Shown: positions 1 through 5,242, counted from the first letter of the stretch. The stretch is 8,795 nt of DNA from an uncultured Collinsella sp. (GCA_902470835.1 CABRHR010000090.1:1-8795), one strand, 5' to 3'. The notes: a model not told the origin generated them from the sequence alone. A program made the numbers and translations.

Positions 1-45
1 GATAGCGTAGCGTCTCGTGGGCTCGGAGATGTGTATAAGAGACAG
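1..45. other. Illumina Nextera adapter (artefact)
   Basis: Positions 27-45 are the 19-bp Tn5 mosaic end AGATGTGTATAAGAGACAG. They are preceded by the Nextera read-2 arm (GTCTCGTGGGCTCGG) and an 11-bp index/P7 remnant, GATAGCGTAGC. The same 45 bp returns, reverse-complemented, at the other end of the contig. This is library-preparation sequence and not genomic DNA. A GTG-initiated reading frame from position 17 begins MGSEMCIRDS, a peptide encoded by the adapter itself. Confidence 0.98.
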
Positions 46-75
46 TAGTAATAGCACTGACGAAACTGTTGATTA
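46..75 (-). promoter_or_regulatory. Candidate basal unwinding element (DnaA box plus DnaA-trios)
   Basis: Read on the minus strand, which is the dnaA coding direction, a box-like TAATCAACA (75-67) is followed by a 12-bp spacer and then CTATTACTA (54-46). In the Bacillus basal unwinding system a DnaA box is followed, in the same polarity and towards dnaN, by a run of trinucleotides of the type CTACTATTACT (complement 3'-GAT-GAT-AAT). Position relative to dnaA, orientation and trinucleotide pattern all agree. Only three trinucleotides are present because the contig ends at 46, the box is imperfect, and the spacer is not especially GC-rich. Confidence 0.4.
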
Positions 76-192
76 CTCCCAAAGACGCAGGTCAGACCCA
101 GAAAGAGAATCGACAGCAACCTGTGTGCAACAGGGGTGGTTTTCCACGTTCAAAACCTGCGCAAAACTTTTCATCACCGCGGGTTGGGTTTT

Positions 193-237
193 AGACACCT
201 TATGCCCGTGGTTTCGACAAGTTTTCAACAGGTGTCT
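193..237. repeat. 8-bp inverted repeat bracketing a DnaA-box-like site
   Basis: AGACACCT (193-200) and AGGTGTCT (230-237) are perfect reverse complements, 29 bp apart. They enclose the TTTCGACAAGTTTTCAA element, which is also found in the other gene-free stretch. The loop is too long and the stem too short for a good terminator, so a protein-binding or DNA-looping role is as likely as an RNA hairpin. Function is unknown. Confidence 0.5.
220..232 (+). repeat. Origin 13-mer copy 1 (extended DnaA-box-like)
   Basis: AGTTTTCAACAGG is the exact reverse complement of the 13-mer found at 3421-3433 and 3474-3486. The inner 12-mer GTTTTCAACAGG differs from the familiar extended box GTTATCCACAGG at only two positions. 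It is a probable DnaA-binding site of this lineage, inferred from sequence likeness and its place beside dnaA. Confidence 0.6.
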
Positions 238-245
238 CTATTTCC

Positions 246-1970
246 CTACGAGCGCAGTGTAATTTTATCGCGCAACGACTTGAGGTCTTCGGTGACGGTG
301 CGGTCTTCCTGGATCATCTTCTGGACCTTTTTGTAGCTCGTGCTGACGGTCGAGTGGTTGCGGTTGCCAAATTCGGCGCCCACCGCCGTGGTCGTCATCT
401 CGCACATCTCGATGGCCAGGTAGATGGCGATATGGCGTGCTTTGGCGATATTGGCGTTGCGACGCGGGCCGATGAGCTCCTCGTGCGTCACGCCGTACTG
501 CTCTTCGATGACGGACTGAACCGTCTGGACGTTGATCTTTTTGGCCGATGTGTCGAAGTACTGGCTGGCGATGGCGTCGATATCGTCAAAGGTGAGTTCC
601 CCGCCCTCGCGCTCGCGGTCGCCCGCCTCGCCGGCGCAGCGCTCGCAAAAGCTCTCGAGTTCGCGGATGTTGGTGCCCGAGACCTCGGCCATGTGTTTAA
701 AGTGCTCGTCGGTCAGGTGCCCGCCGTCGCCCCCATAGGCCGCCAGCAGCGAGTCGTCGCCTGCCTCGGGAGCGGCGACGATGGTGTTCTCGTAATAGCG
801 CTGCAAGATCTTGTATTTCATCTCGTAGCTGGGCTCTGCGACCAGGCAGAGCATGCCGGCGTTGAAGCGGCTGGTCAGACGCTCGTCCATGCTCAGGTCC
901 TTGGGGGCGCGGTCTGCCGCGATGACGACCTTCTTGTTGTTGCGGATGAACTCGTCCATGAGCTGGAAAAAGTAGTCCACGCTCGCGCGCTTGCCGATGA
1001 TGTTTTGGATGTCATCGATGATGAGCACGTCCACGCCGTGGTACGCCTGCATGATGGGGGCGTTGCTCTTCTTTTGGCGGTCGAACTCGGTCATCAGGTC
1101 GTCCAGATATGCCTGGGAGTTGGCATACTTGACCTTGATCTCGGGCGACTTCTCGGCGAGCTCGTTTTTGATGGCAAGTAGCAGGTGCGTCTTGCCCAGG
1201 CCCGATTTGCCGTAGATGAACAGTGATGTGCACGTGCCGCGCTCGTCAGCGAGGGCGGCAAACTTGAGTGCCGAGCGATAGGCATGGCTGTTCTCGGGGC
1301 CGTAGACAAAGTTCTCAAAGGTAAATTTTGAGTTCGCGGCGAGCGGGGCTCCATCCGTATTCTGCTCGGCCGGCACGGTCGGTGCAGGCATGGGTGAAGT
1401 GGGGGTCGCAGCTTGCGTGGGTTTAGTCGGCGCTCCGCCCTTCATCTGGTTCATCATGCGACGAAAATCATCGGCCGAGAGCGTGTTCTTGATTGCAATG
1501 CCCGAATCCGCGCCCGCCGCTGCGTCGTGAGCGATGGGCATGTGCGTGACGGGTACGTTCGTTGACGTCGTCGCCGCGGTCGGCAACGGTGCCATGGTTT
1601 CACGGGAAACATCGCTGTGCTGGTGCTCGATCGTCGGTACGTCGCCTGCGGAGGCCGGCATCGCCGGGGAAGCGGCGGGAGCCGTGGCGGGCGCCGTCGT
1701 GGCAGCGGATTCCGCTGCGGCGCCGTGCGGTGCCACGATGTCGAGAGCAATCGGTGCAAAGGCGATTTCTTCCAGATAGGCCTCAATAGTCGGCTGATGC
1801 TTTTTGAGCTGCGCGATGGCAAAGCGCGAGGGGGCCTCGATCGTGAGCGTATCTTCGGTCAGGCTTATGGCGCGCGATTGCCCCAGCATGTTGATGAGGC
1901 GTGCATCTTGGCCGTCGCGCTGGCAAAAGGCGATGGCATCCCCCAGGATGATGCTTGCTTCCTCGTCCAC
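246..1970 (-). CDS. dnaA: Chromosomal replication initiator protein DnaA
   Basis: DnaA is the AAA+ ATPase that binds DnaA boxes at the origin, melts it and loads the helicase. The 574-residue product shows domain I (about 1-80); an unusually long Ala/Pro/Thr-rich linker (about 81-214); an AAA+ core with Walker A GKSGLGKT (254-261), Walker B IIDD (317-320), box VII arginines (DERLTSR, 362-368) and sensor II NIREL (434-438); and a C-terminal helix-turn-helix domain with signature GNRNHSTV (535-542). The usual signature is GGRDHTTV, so the Asp equivalent to E. coli D433 is Asn538, T435 is Ser540 and P423 is Thr528. The Arg equivalent to R399 is kept (Arg504). The start is GTG, preceded by GGGAGAG on the minus strand. 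The gene lies 15 bp after the GHKL ATPase gene, so the two are probably co-transcribed. The length exceeds the usual 440-520 residues, mainly because of the linker. Confidence 0.98.
   Translation of the reverse strand: MDEEASIILGDAIAFCQRDGQDARLINMLGQSRAISLTEDTLTIEAPSRFAIAQLKKHQPTIEAYLEEIAFAPIALDIVAPHGAAAESAATTAPATAPAASPAMPASAGDVPTIEHQHSDVSRETMAPLPTAATTSTNVPVTHMPIAHDAAAGADSGIAIKNTLSADDFRRMMNQMKGGAPTKPTQAATPTSPMPAPTVPAEQNTDGAPLAANSKFTFENFVYGPENSHAYRSALKFAALADERGTCTSLFIYGKSGLGKTHLLLAIKNELAEKSPEIKVKYANSQAYLDDLMTEFDRQKKSNAPIMQAYHGVDVLIIDDIQNIIGKRASVDYFFQLMDEFIRNNKKVVIAADRAPKDLSMDERLTSRFNAGMLCLVAEPSYEMKYKILQRYYENTIVAAPEAGDDSLLAAYGGDGGHLTDEHFKHMAEVSGTNIRELESFCERCAGEAGDREREGGELTFDDIDAIASQYFDTSAKKINVQTVQSVIEEQYGVTHEELIGPRRNANIAKARHIAIYLAIEMCEMTTTAVGAEFGNRNHSTVSTSYKKVQKMIQEDRTVTEDLKSLRDKITLRS
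1596..1611. promoter_or_regulatory. Degenerate parS-like site inside dnaA
   Basis: GGTTTCACGGGAAACA differs at two positions (1 and 10) from the perfect parS TGTTTCACGTGAAACA found three times upstream of parA. It is translated on the minus strand as Val-Ser-Arg-Glu-Thr (DnaA residues 121-125), the peptide that parS encodes in this frame, within the otherwise freely varying DnaA linker. ParB may bind it weakly, or it may be a decayed parS. This is inference. Confidence 0.4.
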
Positions 1971-1985
1971 TGTCTCTCCCGTTCT

Positions 1986-3338
1986 TTAGCTCTGAGCTCG
2001 CACGCGAGCGGCGCCGAGTTCGGTCAGATGGTATTTCTGGCCATGCTTGATGACCAAGCCGGCCTGCGCCAAGTCATTGAGCGTGCGTGACCAAGTGGGG
2101 GCCGAGTTTCCAAACGCCCTCGCCAGATCGGTTGCACCGCACGCTTGATTTTGCGCCAGATAGCCCAGCGCGGCGTTGCCGCGATCGCTTACGAACACGT
2201 CCGGTTGTGGCTGTGCATACTGATTTGATGCATTAGGATACATCATTTGAGCTGCTGGTTGTTGAGAACTCTGCATCGGCGGCATTTGCTGTTGAAAACT
2301 TTGAGGCCACTGTTGGTAAGGCTGCGGAGGCATCTGCTGGGCCCAAGGGTTGTACTGCTGCTGCGGCATCTGCTGGTACGGCTGCTGATATCCCTGCTGG
2401 TACTGCTGCGGGAACTGCTGGCCATACCCCAGTGGCGGCATCTGCTGATATGGATATCCCTGTTGGTACGGCTGATAGCCCATTTGCTGGCCACCCGGTG
2501 CCCCCGTCGCCTGCTGCATTGCTGCTGCATCCTGATCCGCCAGCGGCATGGTCTCTGGCATGTTTGGCGGCATCGACATCGATGTCGCCTGGGGCTCTTG
2601 TGTAGGAAGCATTCCGGGCTGCTGCATCTGTCCCACGGGGGGCTGCATCTGCTGCGTTGCCATGGGCTGCTGCGCAAAAGCTCCCGGCAGGGGATATGTG
2701 GGCTGTTCCGTCTCGGGCCGCACGGCGGCGCCGCGTCCGCCGGCACGCTCGATTTCCTGCACGCGTTTAGGGTTCAGGCTTACCGTAACCACGGTGCCGT
2801 TGCCCATGTTGTCCTCGATGGATACGGCACCGCCGGCGTTTTCCAAATACTCCTGCACCATGGGAAACCCTGCTCCGGTTCCACGGATATAGCGCTTCAT
2901 CTTGCTGTTTGCGCTGGTAACGCCAAAGTCGAAAGCGCGTTCCTTGTCGTCGATGCCGGGTCCTTGGTCAGCAAAGCGGATGGTGTCTCCGCCGTCCAGA
3001 ATCGAGATGATGGGCTCGGCAAAGTGCGCGTGGATAAAGTTTTCGACAATCTCGCGGATGACCATGAGCGAGATATGGCCACCTTGTTCTTTCATGCACT
3101 GGTAGACGGTGTTGGTCGTCTCTTCCAAATACGTGCGGACATCTTGCGGATCAATGACGATCACACGCGGTGTCGACAGCATATCGTCGTAGACGGCGAT
3201 GCGCGCGGCGTACATGGCTTTTGGCGCCTGCGTGGTCGTCTGCTCGCCTTCCTCACGCTCTTCGCGCACGCCGGTGATGTGCTCGTTGTCGGGTGCCGGG
3301 TCTCCGGAATCGACCATGGTGTAAAAGTCGTCAGACAT
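1986..3338 (-). CDS. Uncharacterised GHKL ATPase with Gln/Pro/Tyr-rich linker and winged-helix domain
   Basis: This 450-residue protein has three parts. Residues about 45-190 form a GHKL (histidine-kinase-like) ATP-binding fold: the N box has Glu96 and Asn100 (REIVEN), the G1 box is DQGPG (124-128), and the G2 region is GTGAGF (153-158) followed by a closing GNGTVVTVSL strand (179-188). No phospho-acceptor His domain, receiver or membrane segment is seen, so it resembles stand-alone ATPases such as anti-sigma kinases more than a classical sensor kinase. Residues about 205-382 are low-complexity and disordered, rich in Gln, Pro, Met, Tyr and Gly, with many YQQ and QQMPP units, and look prion-like. 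Residues about 385-450 look like a MarR/ArsR-type winged helix. The gene sits between the probable origin and dnaA and ends 15 bp before dnaA, so it probably shares the dnaA transcript. Its function is unknown; a role in dnaA control or origin activity is a guess from position. The ATG at 3338 has only a weak ribosome binding site. Confidence 0.85.
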   Translation of the reverse strand: MSDDFYTMVDSGDPAPDNEHITGVREEREEGEQTTTQAPKAMYAARIAVYDDMLSTPRVIVIDPQDVRTYLEETTNTVYQCMKEQGGHISLMVIREIVENFIHAHFAEPIISILDGGDTIRFADQGPGIDDKERAFDFGVTSANSKMKRYIRGTGAGFPMVQEYLENAGGAVSIEDNMGNGTVVTVSLNPKRVQEIERAGGRGAAVRPETEQPTYPLPGAFAQQPMATQQMQPPVGQMQQPGMLPTQEPQATSMSMPPNMPETMPLADQDAAAMQQATGAPGGQQMGYQPYQQGYPYQQMPPLGYGQQFPQQYQQGYQQPYQQMPQQQYNPWAQQMPPQPYQQWPQSFQQQMPPMQSSQQPAAQMMYPNASNQYAQPQPDVFVSDRGNAALGYLAQNQACGATDLARAFGNSAPTWSRTLNDLAQAGLVIKHGQKYHLTELGAARVRAQS

Positions 3339-3420
3339 GCCGCTCGCAATCTTTCAAAAGGTTTCGAACAAATAGTAGCTCACTGTGCAATGTTTCTCAT
3401 CTTTCGACAACTTTTCAAAA

Positions 3421-3433
3421 CCTGTTGAAAACT
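3421..3433 (-). repeat. Origin 13-mer copy 2 (extended DnaA-box-like)
   Basis: CCTGTTGAAAACT is identical to the copy at 3474-3486 (53 bp start to start) and to the complement of 220-232. On the minus strand it contains TTTTCAACA, two mismatches from TTATCCACA. It overlaps one arm of the inverted repeat TTTTCAA/TTGAAAA (3412-3431). Confidence 0.6.
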
Positions 3434-3473
3434 TTGGAAAACGGACGAAAAGTTCTCAACATTGCCAACATGA

Positions 3474-3486
3474 CCTGTTGAAAACT
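3474..3486 (-). repeat. Origin 13-mer copy 3 (extended DnaA-box-like)
   Basis: CCTGTTGAAAACT is an exact copy of 3421-3433 in the same orientation. The 53-bp spacing is close to five helical turns, so proteins bound at both would lie on the same face of the DNA. Confidence 0.6.
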
Positions 3487-3581
3487 CGATGAAATATCGT
3501 GAAAAGTTGCCATGCACCGCTAAATCGAGCTTGGCTTATGGGGGAACCGTGTGAACTGCGCAACCTTTTACCTTTGATTTC

Positions 3582-3611
3582 TTGACATTTGAACATTGAT
3601 TTCCCTACAAT
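3582..3611 (+). promoter_or_regulatory. Sigma-70-type promoter for the rpmH operon
   Basis: A perfect -35 hexamer TTGACA (3582-3587) is followed after 18 bp by TACAAT (3606-3611), one mismatch from TATAAT. Transcription would begin near 3618, leaving an untranslated leader of about 66 nt before rpmH. This is the best promoter in the window and probably drives rpmH through khpB. Confidence 0.8.
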
Positions 3612-3637
3612 CTTCAAGCTCACGTGTCTATATCTGC

Positions 3638-3655
3638 GTCCGCGTCCCCGCGGAC
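3638..3655 (+). promoter_or_regulatory. GC-rich hairpin in the rpmH leader
   Basis: GTCCGCG (3638-3644) and CGCGGAC (3649-3655) pair perfectly around a 4-nt loop, about 14 nt before the rpmH ribosome binding site. GTGTC (3625-3629) could compete for GACAC (3653-3657). No U-run follows, so it is not a terminator. It could stabilise the mRNA or tune translation; no function is shown by the sequence. Confidence 0.5.
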
Positions 3656-3683
3656 ACTCGAAATGCAGCAGGAGGAACTTAAG

Positions 3684-3818
3684 ATGAAGCGTACGTATCA
3701 GCCTAATAAGCGTAAGCGTGCCAAGACCCATGGCTTCCGTGCCCGTATGGCCACTAAGGGTGGTCGTGCCGTGCTCGCCCGTCGTCGCGCCAAGGGCCGC
3801 AAGCGTCTCACTGTCTAG
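3684..3818 (+). CDS. rpmH: Large ribosomal subunit protein bL34
   Basis: This 44-residue, strongly basic protein (MKRTYQPNKRKRAKTHGF at the start, ending GRKRLTV) is the full length and sequence of bL34, a small structural protein that binds 23S rRNA in the 50S subunit. The start at 3684 is chosen because MKRT(Y/F)QP is the family's invariant beginning and a perfect AGGAGG lies at 3670-3675. An in-frame upstream start at 3624 would only add a leader that overlaps the hairpin. It is the first gene of the rightward operon, with the usual rpmH-rnpA order beside the origin. Confidence 0.98.
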   Translation: MKRTYQPNKRKRAKTHGFRARMATKGGRAVLARRRAKGRKRLTV

Positions 3819-3838
3819 CAGCGATACACACATCTCGC

Positions 3839-4177
3839 ATGAAGACTATTAAGTCTCGGCAAGATTTCGAGCATGTGTTCAGTCAGGGGCGTCGTTTCAA
3901 TCACCCTCTGATTCGAATGACCATATGTGAATCGGTTGGCGAAGGCGACTCCGGAAGGGTCGCCTTCGTTGGTGCTAAACGACTCGGTTGTGCTGTCGTG
4001 CGCAACCGATCTAAGCGTGTGATGCGCGAGGCCGCCCGCAGCTGTGGATTTCCCGTTGCGGGTTATGACATCATCTTGTTCGCAACTCCCAAGACGAGGG
4101 TTTCATCGCCGCAGGAGATGGACAATGCATTGCGTTCGCTTATGAAACGCGCCGGCGTTGCCGGGGAGGAGCGATGA
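3839..4177 (+). CDS. rnpA: Ribonuclease P protein component
   Basis: This is the protein subunit of RNase P, which helps the catalytic RNA remove 5' leaders from precursor tRNAs. The 112-residue product begins with the family's typical KSRQDFEHVFSQGRRF and carries the RNR signature RNRSKRVMREAAR (about 55-67), which contacts the RNA. Length is normal. It starts 20 bp after rpmH, and no Shine-Dalgarno sequence is visible in that gap, so translation may depend on coupling to the highly translated rpmH. Its stop overlaps the yidD start (ATGA at 4174-4177). Confidence 0.96.
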   Translation: MKTIKSRQDFEHVFSQGRRFNHPLIRMTICESVGEGDSGRVAFVGAKRLGCAVVRNRSKRVMREAARSCGFPVAGYDIILFATPKTRVSSPQEMDNALRSLMKRAGVAGEER

Positions 4178-4398
4178 GCAATCACGTTTTGCGACGTGTT
4201 GCCATCGCTCCTATTCGCATATATCAACAGGTTATTTCGCCCTTATTGCCTGACGCCTGCATTTATTACCCAACGTGCTCGCAATACGCCGTCCAGGCGA
4301 TTGAGAAGTACGGTGTTTTGAGAGGCTGCTGGCTTGCCGTGAGGCGCATCGCTCGCTGCAATCCCCTGCACGTCGGCGGTTATGACCCTGTGCCCTAG
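4174..4398 (+). CDS. yidD: Membrane protein insertion efficiency factor YidD
   Basis: This small 74-residue protein of the YidD family is thought to lie at the inner face of the membrane and help YidC/Sec insert proteins. Family hallmarks are the Pro-rich start (PIRIYQQVISPLLPD, about 13-27), the cysteine-containing YYPTCSQYA (31-39), and the C-terminal GGYDPVP (68-74). Length is typical. The start codon overlaps the rnpA stop by 4 bp, with GGAGG at 4165-4169 inside rnpA, so the two are translationally coupled. A short 5-bp hairpin (TAGCG/CGCTA, 4396-4411) spans the stop codon. Confidence 0.95.
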   Translation: MSNHVLRRVAIAPIRIYQQVISPLLPDACIYYPTCSQYAVQAIEKYGVLRGCWLAVRRIARCNPLHVGGYDPVP

Positions 4399-4427
4399 CG
4401 GGCACTCGCTATCGGAGGAAAACTTAC

Positions 4428-5198
4428 ATGTGGGATTGGATCGTTAACATCCTTTTCGAGCTGCTCAAGCTCATCCAGACCTTTGCGGTCGACTGGGGCC
4501 TGTCCATCATCATCCTGGTGGTCATCATCCGTCTGCTGCTGACGCCGCTCATGCTCAAGTCGACCAAGTCGACGGCTCGCATGCAGGTGCTGCAGCCCAA
4601 GATGCTCGAGATCCAGGAGCGCTATGCCGACGATCCTCAGCGCCAGGCCGAGGAGATGCAGAAGTTCTACAGCGAGAACAAGTTCAATCCGCTGTCCGGC
4701 TGCCTGCCGCTTCTGATTCAGATGCCTATCCTGTTTGCCCTGTTTACGCTGCTGCGTAACCTGCCGCAGTACTTTAACGAGGGCACGTTCTCGTTCTTCA
4801 ACATCCTGCCCGACCTGACCACCACGCCGAGCGCTTCCTTTGCCGATGGCTTTATGGTTGCACTGCCTGCGCTGGTCTGCCTGATCCTGTTCGCCGTCCT
4901 GACCCTGATTCCGCAGCTCTACATGTCGCGCAACCAGACCGGCCAGCAGGCTCAGAGCATGCGTATGATGGCCGTTGTCATGACGGTCATGATGCTTTGG
5001 ATGGGCTGGAGCCTTCCCGTTGGTGTTCTGCTGTACTACGACGTCTCGTCTGCTTGGCAGGTTATCCAGCAGATTTTTGTGACGCAGAAGGTCATCGACA
5101 AGGCGAAAGCCGATGAGGAGGAGCGTCTTAAGAACGCTCCGCTGCAGGTTGAGGTCACTCGTCGCGAGAAGAAGCCGCGCCCGCACAAGAAGAAGTAG
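4428..5198 (+). CDS. yidC: Membrane protein insertase YidC/Oxa1 family
   Basis: YidC inserts and folds membrane proteins, alone or with SecYEG. The 256-residue product is the short Gram-positive/actinobacterial form without the large periplasmic domain. A first segment, SIIILVVIIRLLLTPLML (26-43), carries the conserved groove arginine (Arg35). A cytoplasmic helical hairpin with many charged residues follows (about 44-88). Further hydrophobic segments lie near 93-112, 143-163 and 178-203, and the tail is basic (REKKPRPHKKK, 246-256), the kind that docks on ribosomes. No lipobox cysteine is seen at the N terminus. GGAGG at 4414-4418 sets the ATG at 4428. Codons are strongly C/G-ending, unlike rsmG and the par genes downstream. 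Confidence 0.96.
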   Translation: MWDWIVNILFELLKLIQTFAVDWGLSIIILVVIIRLLLTPLMLKSTKSTARMQVLQPKMLEIQERYADDPQRQAEEMQKFYSENKFNPLSGCLPLLIQMPILFALFTLLRNLPQYFNEGTFSFFNILPDLTTTPSASFADGFMVALPALVCLILFAVLTLIPQLYMSRNQTGQQAQSMRMMAVVMTVMMLWMGWSLPVGVLLYYDVSSAWQVIQQIFVTQKVIDKAKADEEERLKNAPLQVEVTRREKKPRPHKKK

Positions 5199-5215
5199 TG
5201 GGATATCAATCTTAT

Positions 5216-5227
5216 TTAGGTACCTAA
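5216..5227. repeat. 12-bp palindrome TTAGGTACCTAA, copy 1
   Basis: The perfect palindrome TTAGGTACCTAA lies in the short yidC-khpB gap, 15 bp before the khpB ATG and just upstream of its ribosome binding site. Including the next base (C) it is identical to 8720-8732. It could be an operator. Half-sites TTAGG/CCTAA recall DtxR/IdeR-type boxes, but the spacing is too short for the known 19-bp box, so no regulator is assigned. Confidence 0.5.
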
Positions 5228-5242
5228 CTTTTGGAGTACGTT

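Larger units (their letters stand above)
46..245. other. Gene-free stretch beyond dnaA; left half of probable oriC
   Basis: These 200 bp lie downstream of dnaA, where the dnaA-dnaN gap would be, and hold no convincing gene. They contain DnaA-box-like 9-mers: TAATCAACA on the minus strand (67-75), TTTTCCACG (140-148, plus) and TTTTCAACA (222-230, plus), each two mismatches from the E. coli consensus TTATCCACA. Two longer pieces are shared with the gap at 3339-3581: the 11-mer TTCAAAACCTG (149-159 and 3414-3424), and TTTCGACAAGTTTTCAA (212-228), which matches 3402-3418 at 16 of 17 positions. Shared DnaA-type repeats on both sides of dnaA suggest a bipartite origin, but this is inference. No dnaA terminator is visible. 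Confidence 0.6.
3339..3581. other. Gene-free stretch between divergent operons; main oriC candidate
   Basis: All genes in the window point away from this stretch. It carries two copies of CCTGTTGAAAACT (3421-3433, 3474-3486), a box-like TTCTCAACA (3453-3461, plus), TTTTCAAAA (3412-3420) and TTTCGACAA (3402-3410). A perfect 7-bp inverted repeat TTTTCAA/TTGAAAA occupies 3412-3418 and 3425-3431. GAAAAC or GAAAAG hexamers begin at 3427, 3437, 3447, 3480 and 3501, close to whole helical turns apart. Minus-strand CTACTATTT (3378-3370) resembles DnaA-trios. The promoter for the GHKL-dnaA operon must also be here, but no convincing -35/-10 pair was found on the minus strand. The origin call rests on repeats and gene context. 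Confidence 0.7.

Noticed and set aside
46..245. Short minus-strand frame beginning MKSFAQVLNV as a possible dnaN start
   Set aside because: It stops after about 33 codons and does not resemble the DNA polymerase III beta subunit N terminus; dnaN probably lies beyond the contig.
17..262. Plus-strand open frame starting MGSEMCIRDS
   Set aside because: Its start lies in the sequencing adapter, so it is an artefact.
354..1181. Plus-strand open frame of 275 codons
   Set aside because: It is antisense to the dnaA AAA+ core and an artefact of GC-rich codon use; it has no ribosome binding site or family motifs.
3340..3400. Minus-strand promoter for the GHKL-dnaA operon (TACTAT near 3373-3378)
   Set aside because: The -10 match is weak and no -35 lies at a proper distance, so a promoter must exist but cannot be placed.
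2247..3428. Long plus-strand open frame (393 codons), rich in Leu, Arg and His
   Set aside because: It is antisense to the GHKL gene, has no recognisable domain, and its Leu/Arg/His bias is the mirror of the Gln-rich repeats.
3621..3626. CACGTG upstream of rpmH as a parS core
   Set aside because: Only the central hexamer matches; the flanks do not resemble parS.
3456..3833. Minus-strand open frame of 125 codons
   Set aside because: It runs antisense through rpmH and the origin region, with no supporting motif.
4395..5186. Minus-strand open frame of 263 codons
   Set aside because: It is antisense to yidC, which has clear family motifs; the frame is Gln/His/Arg-rich and motif-free.
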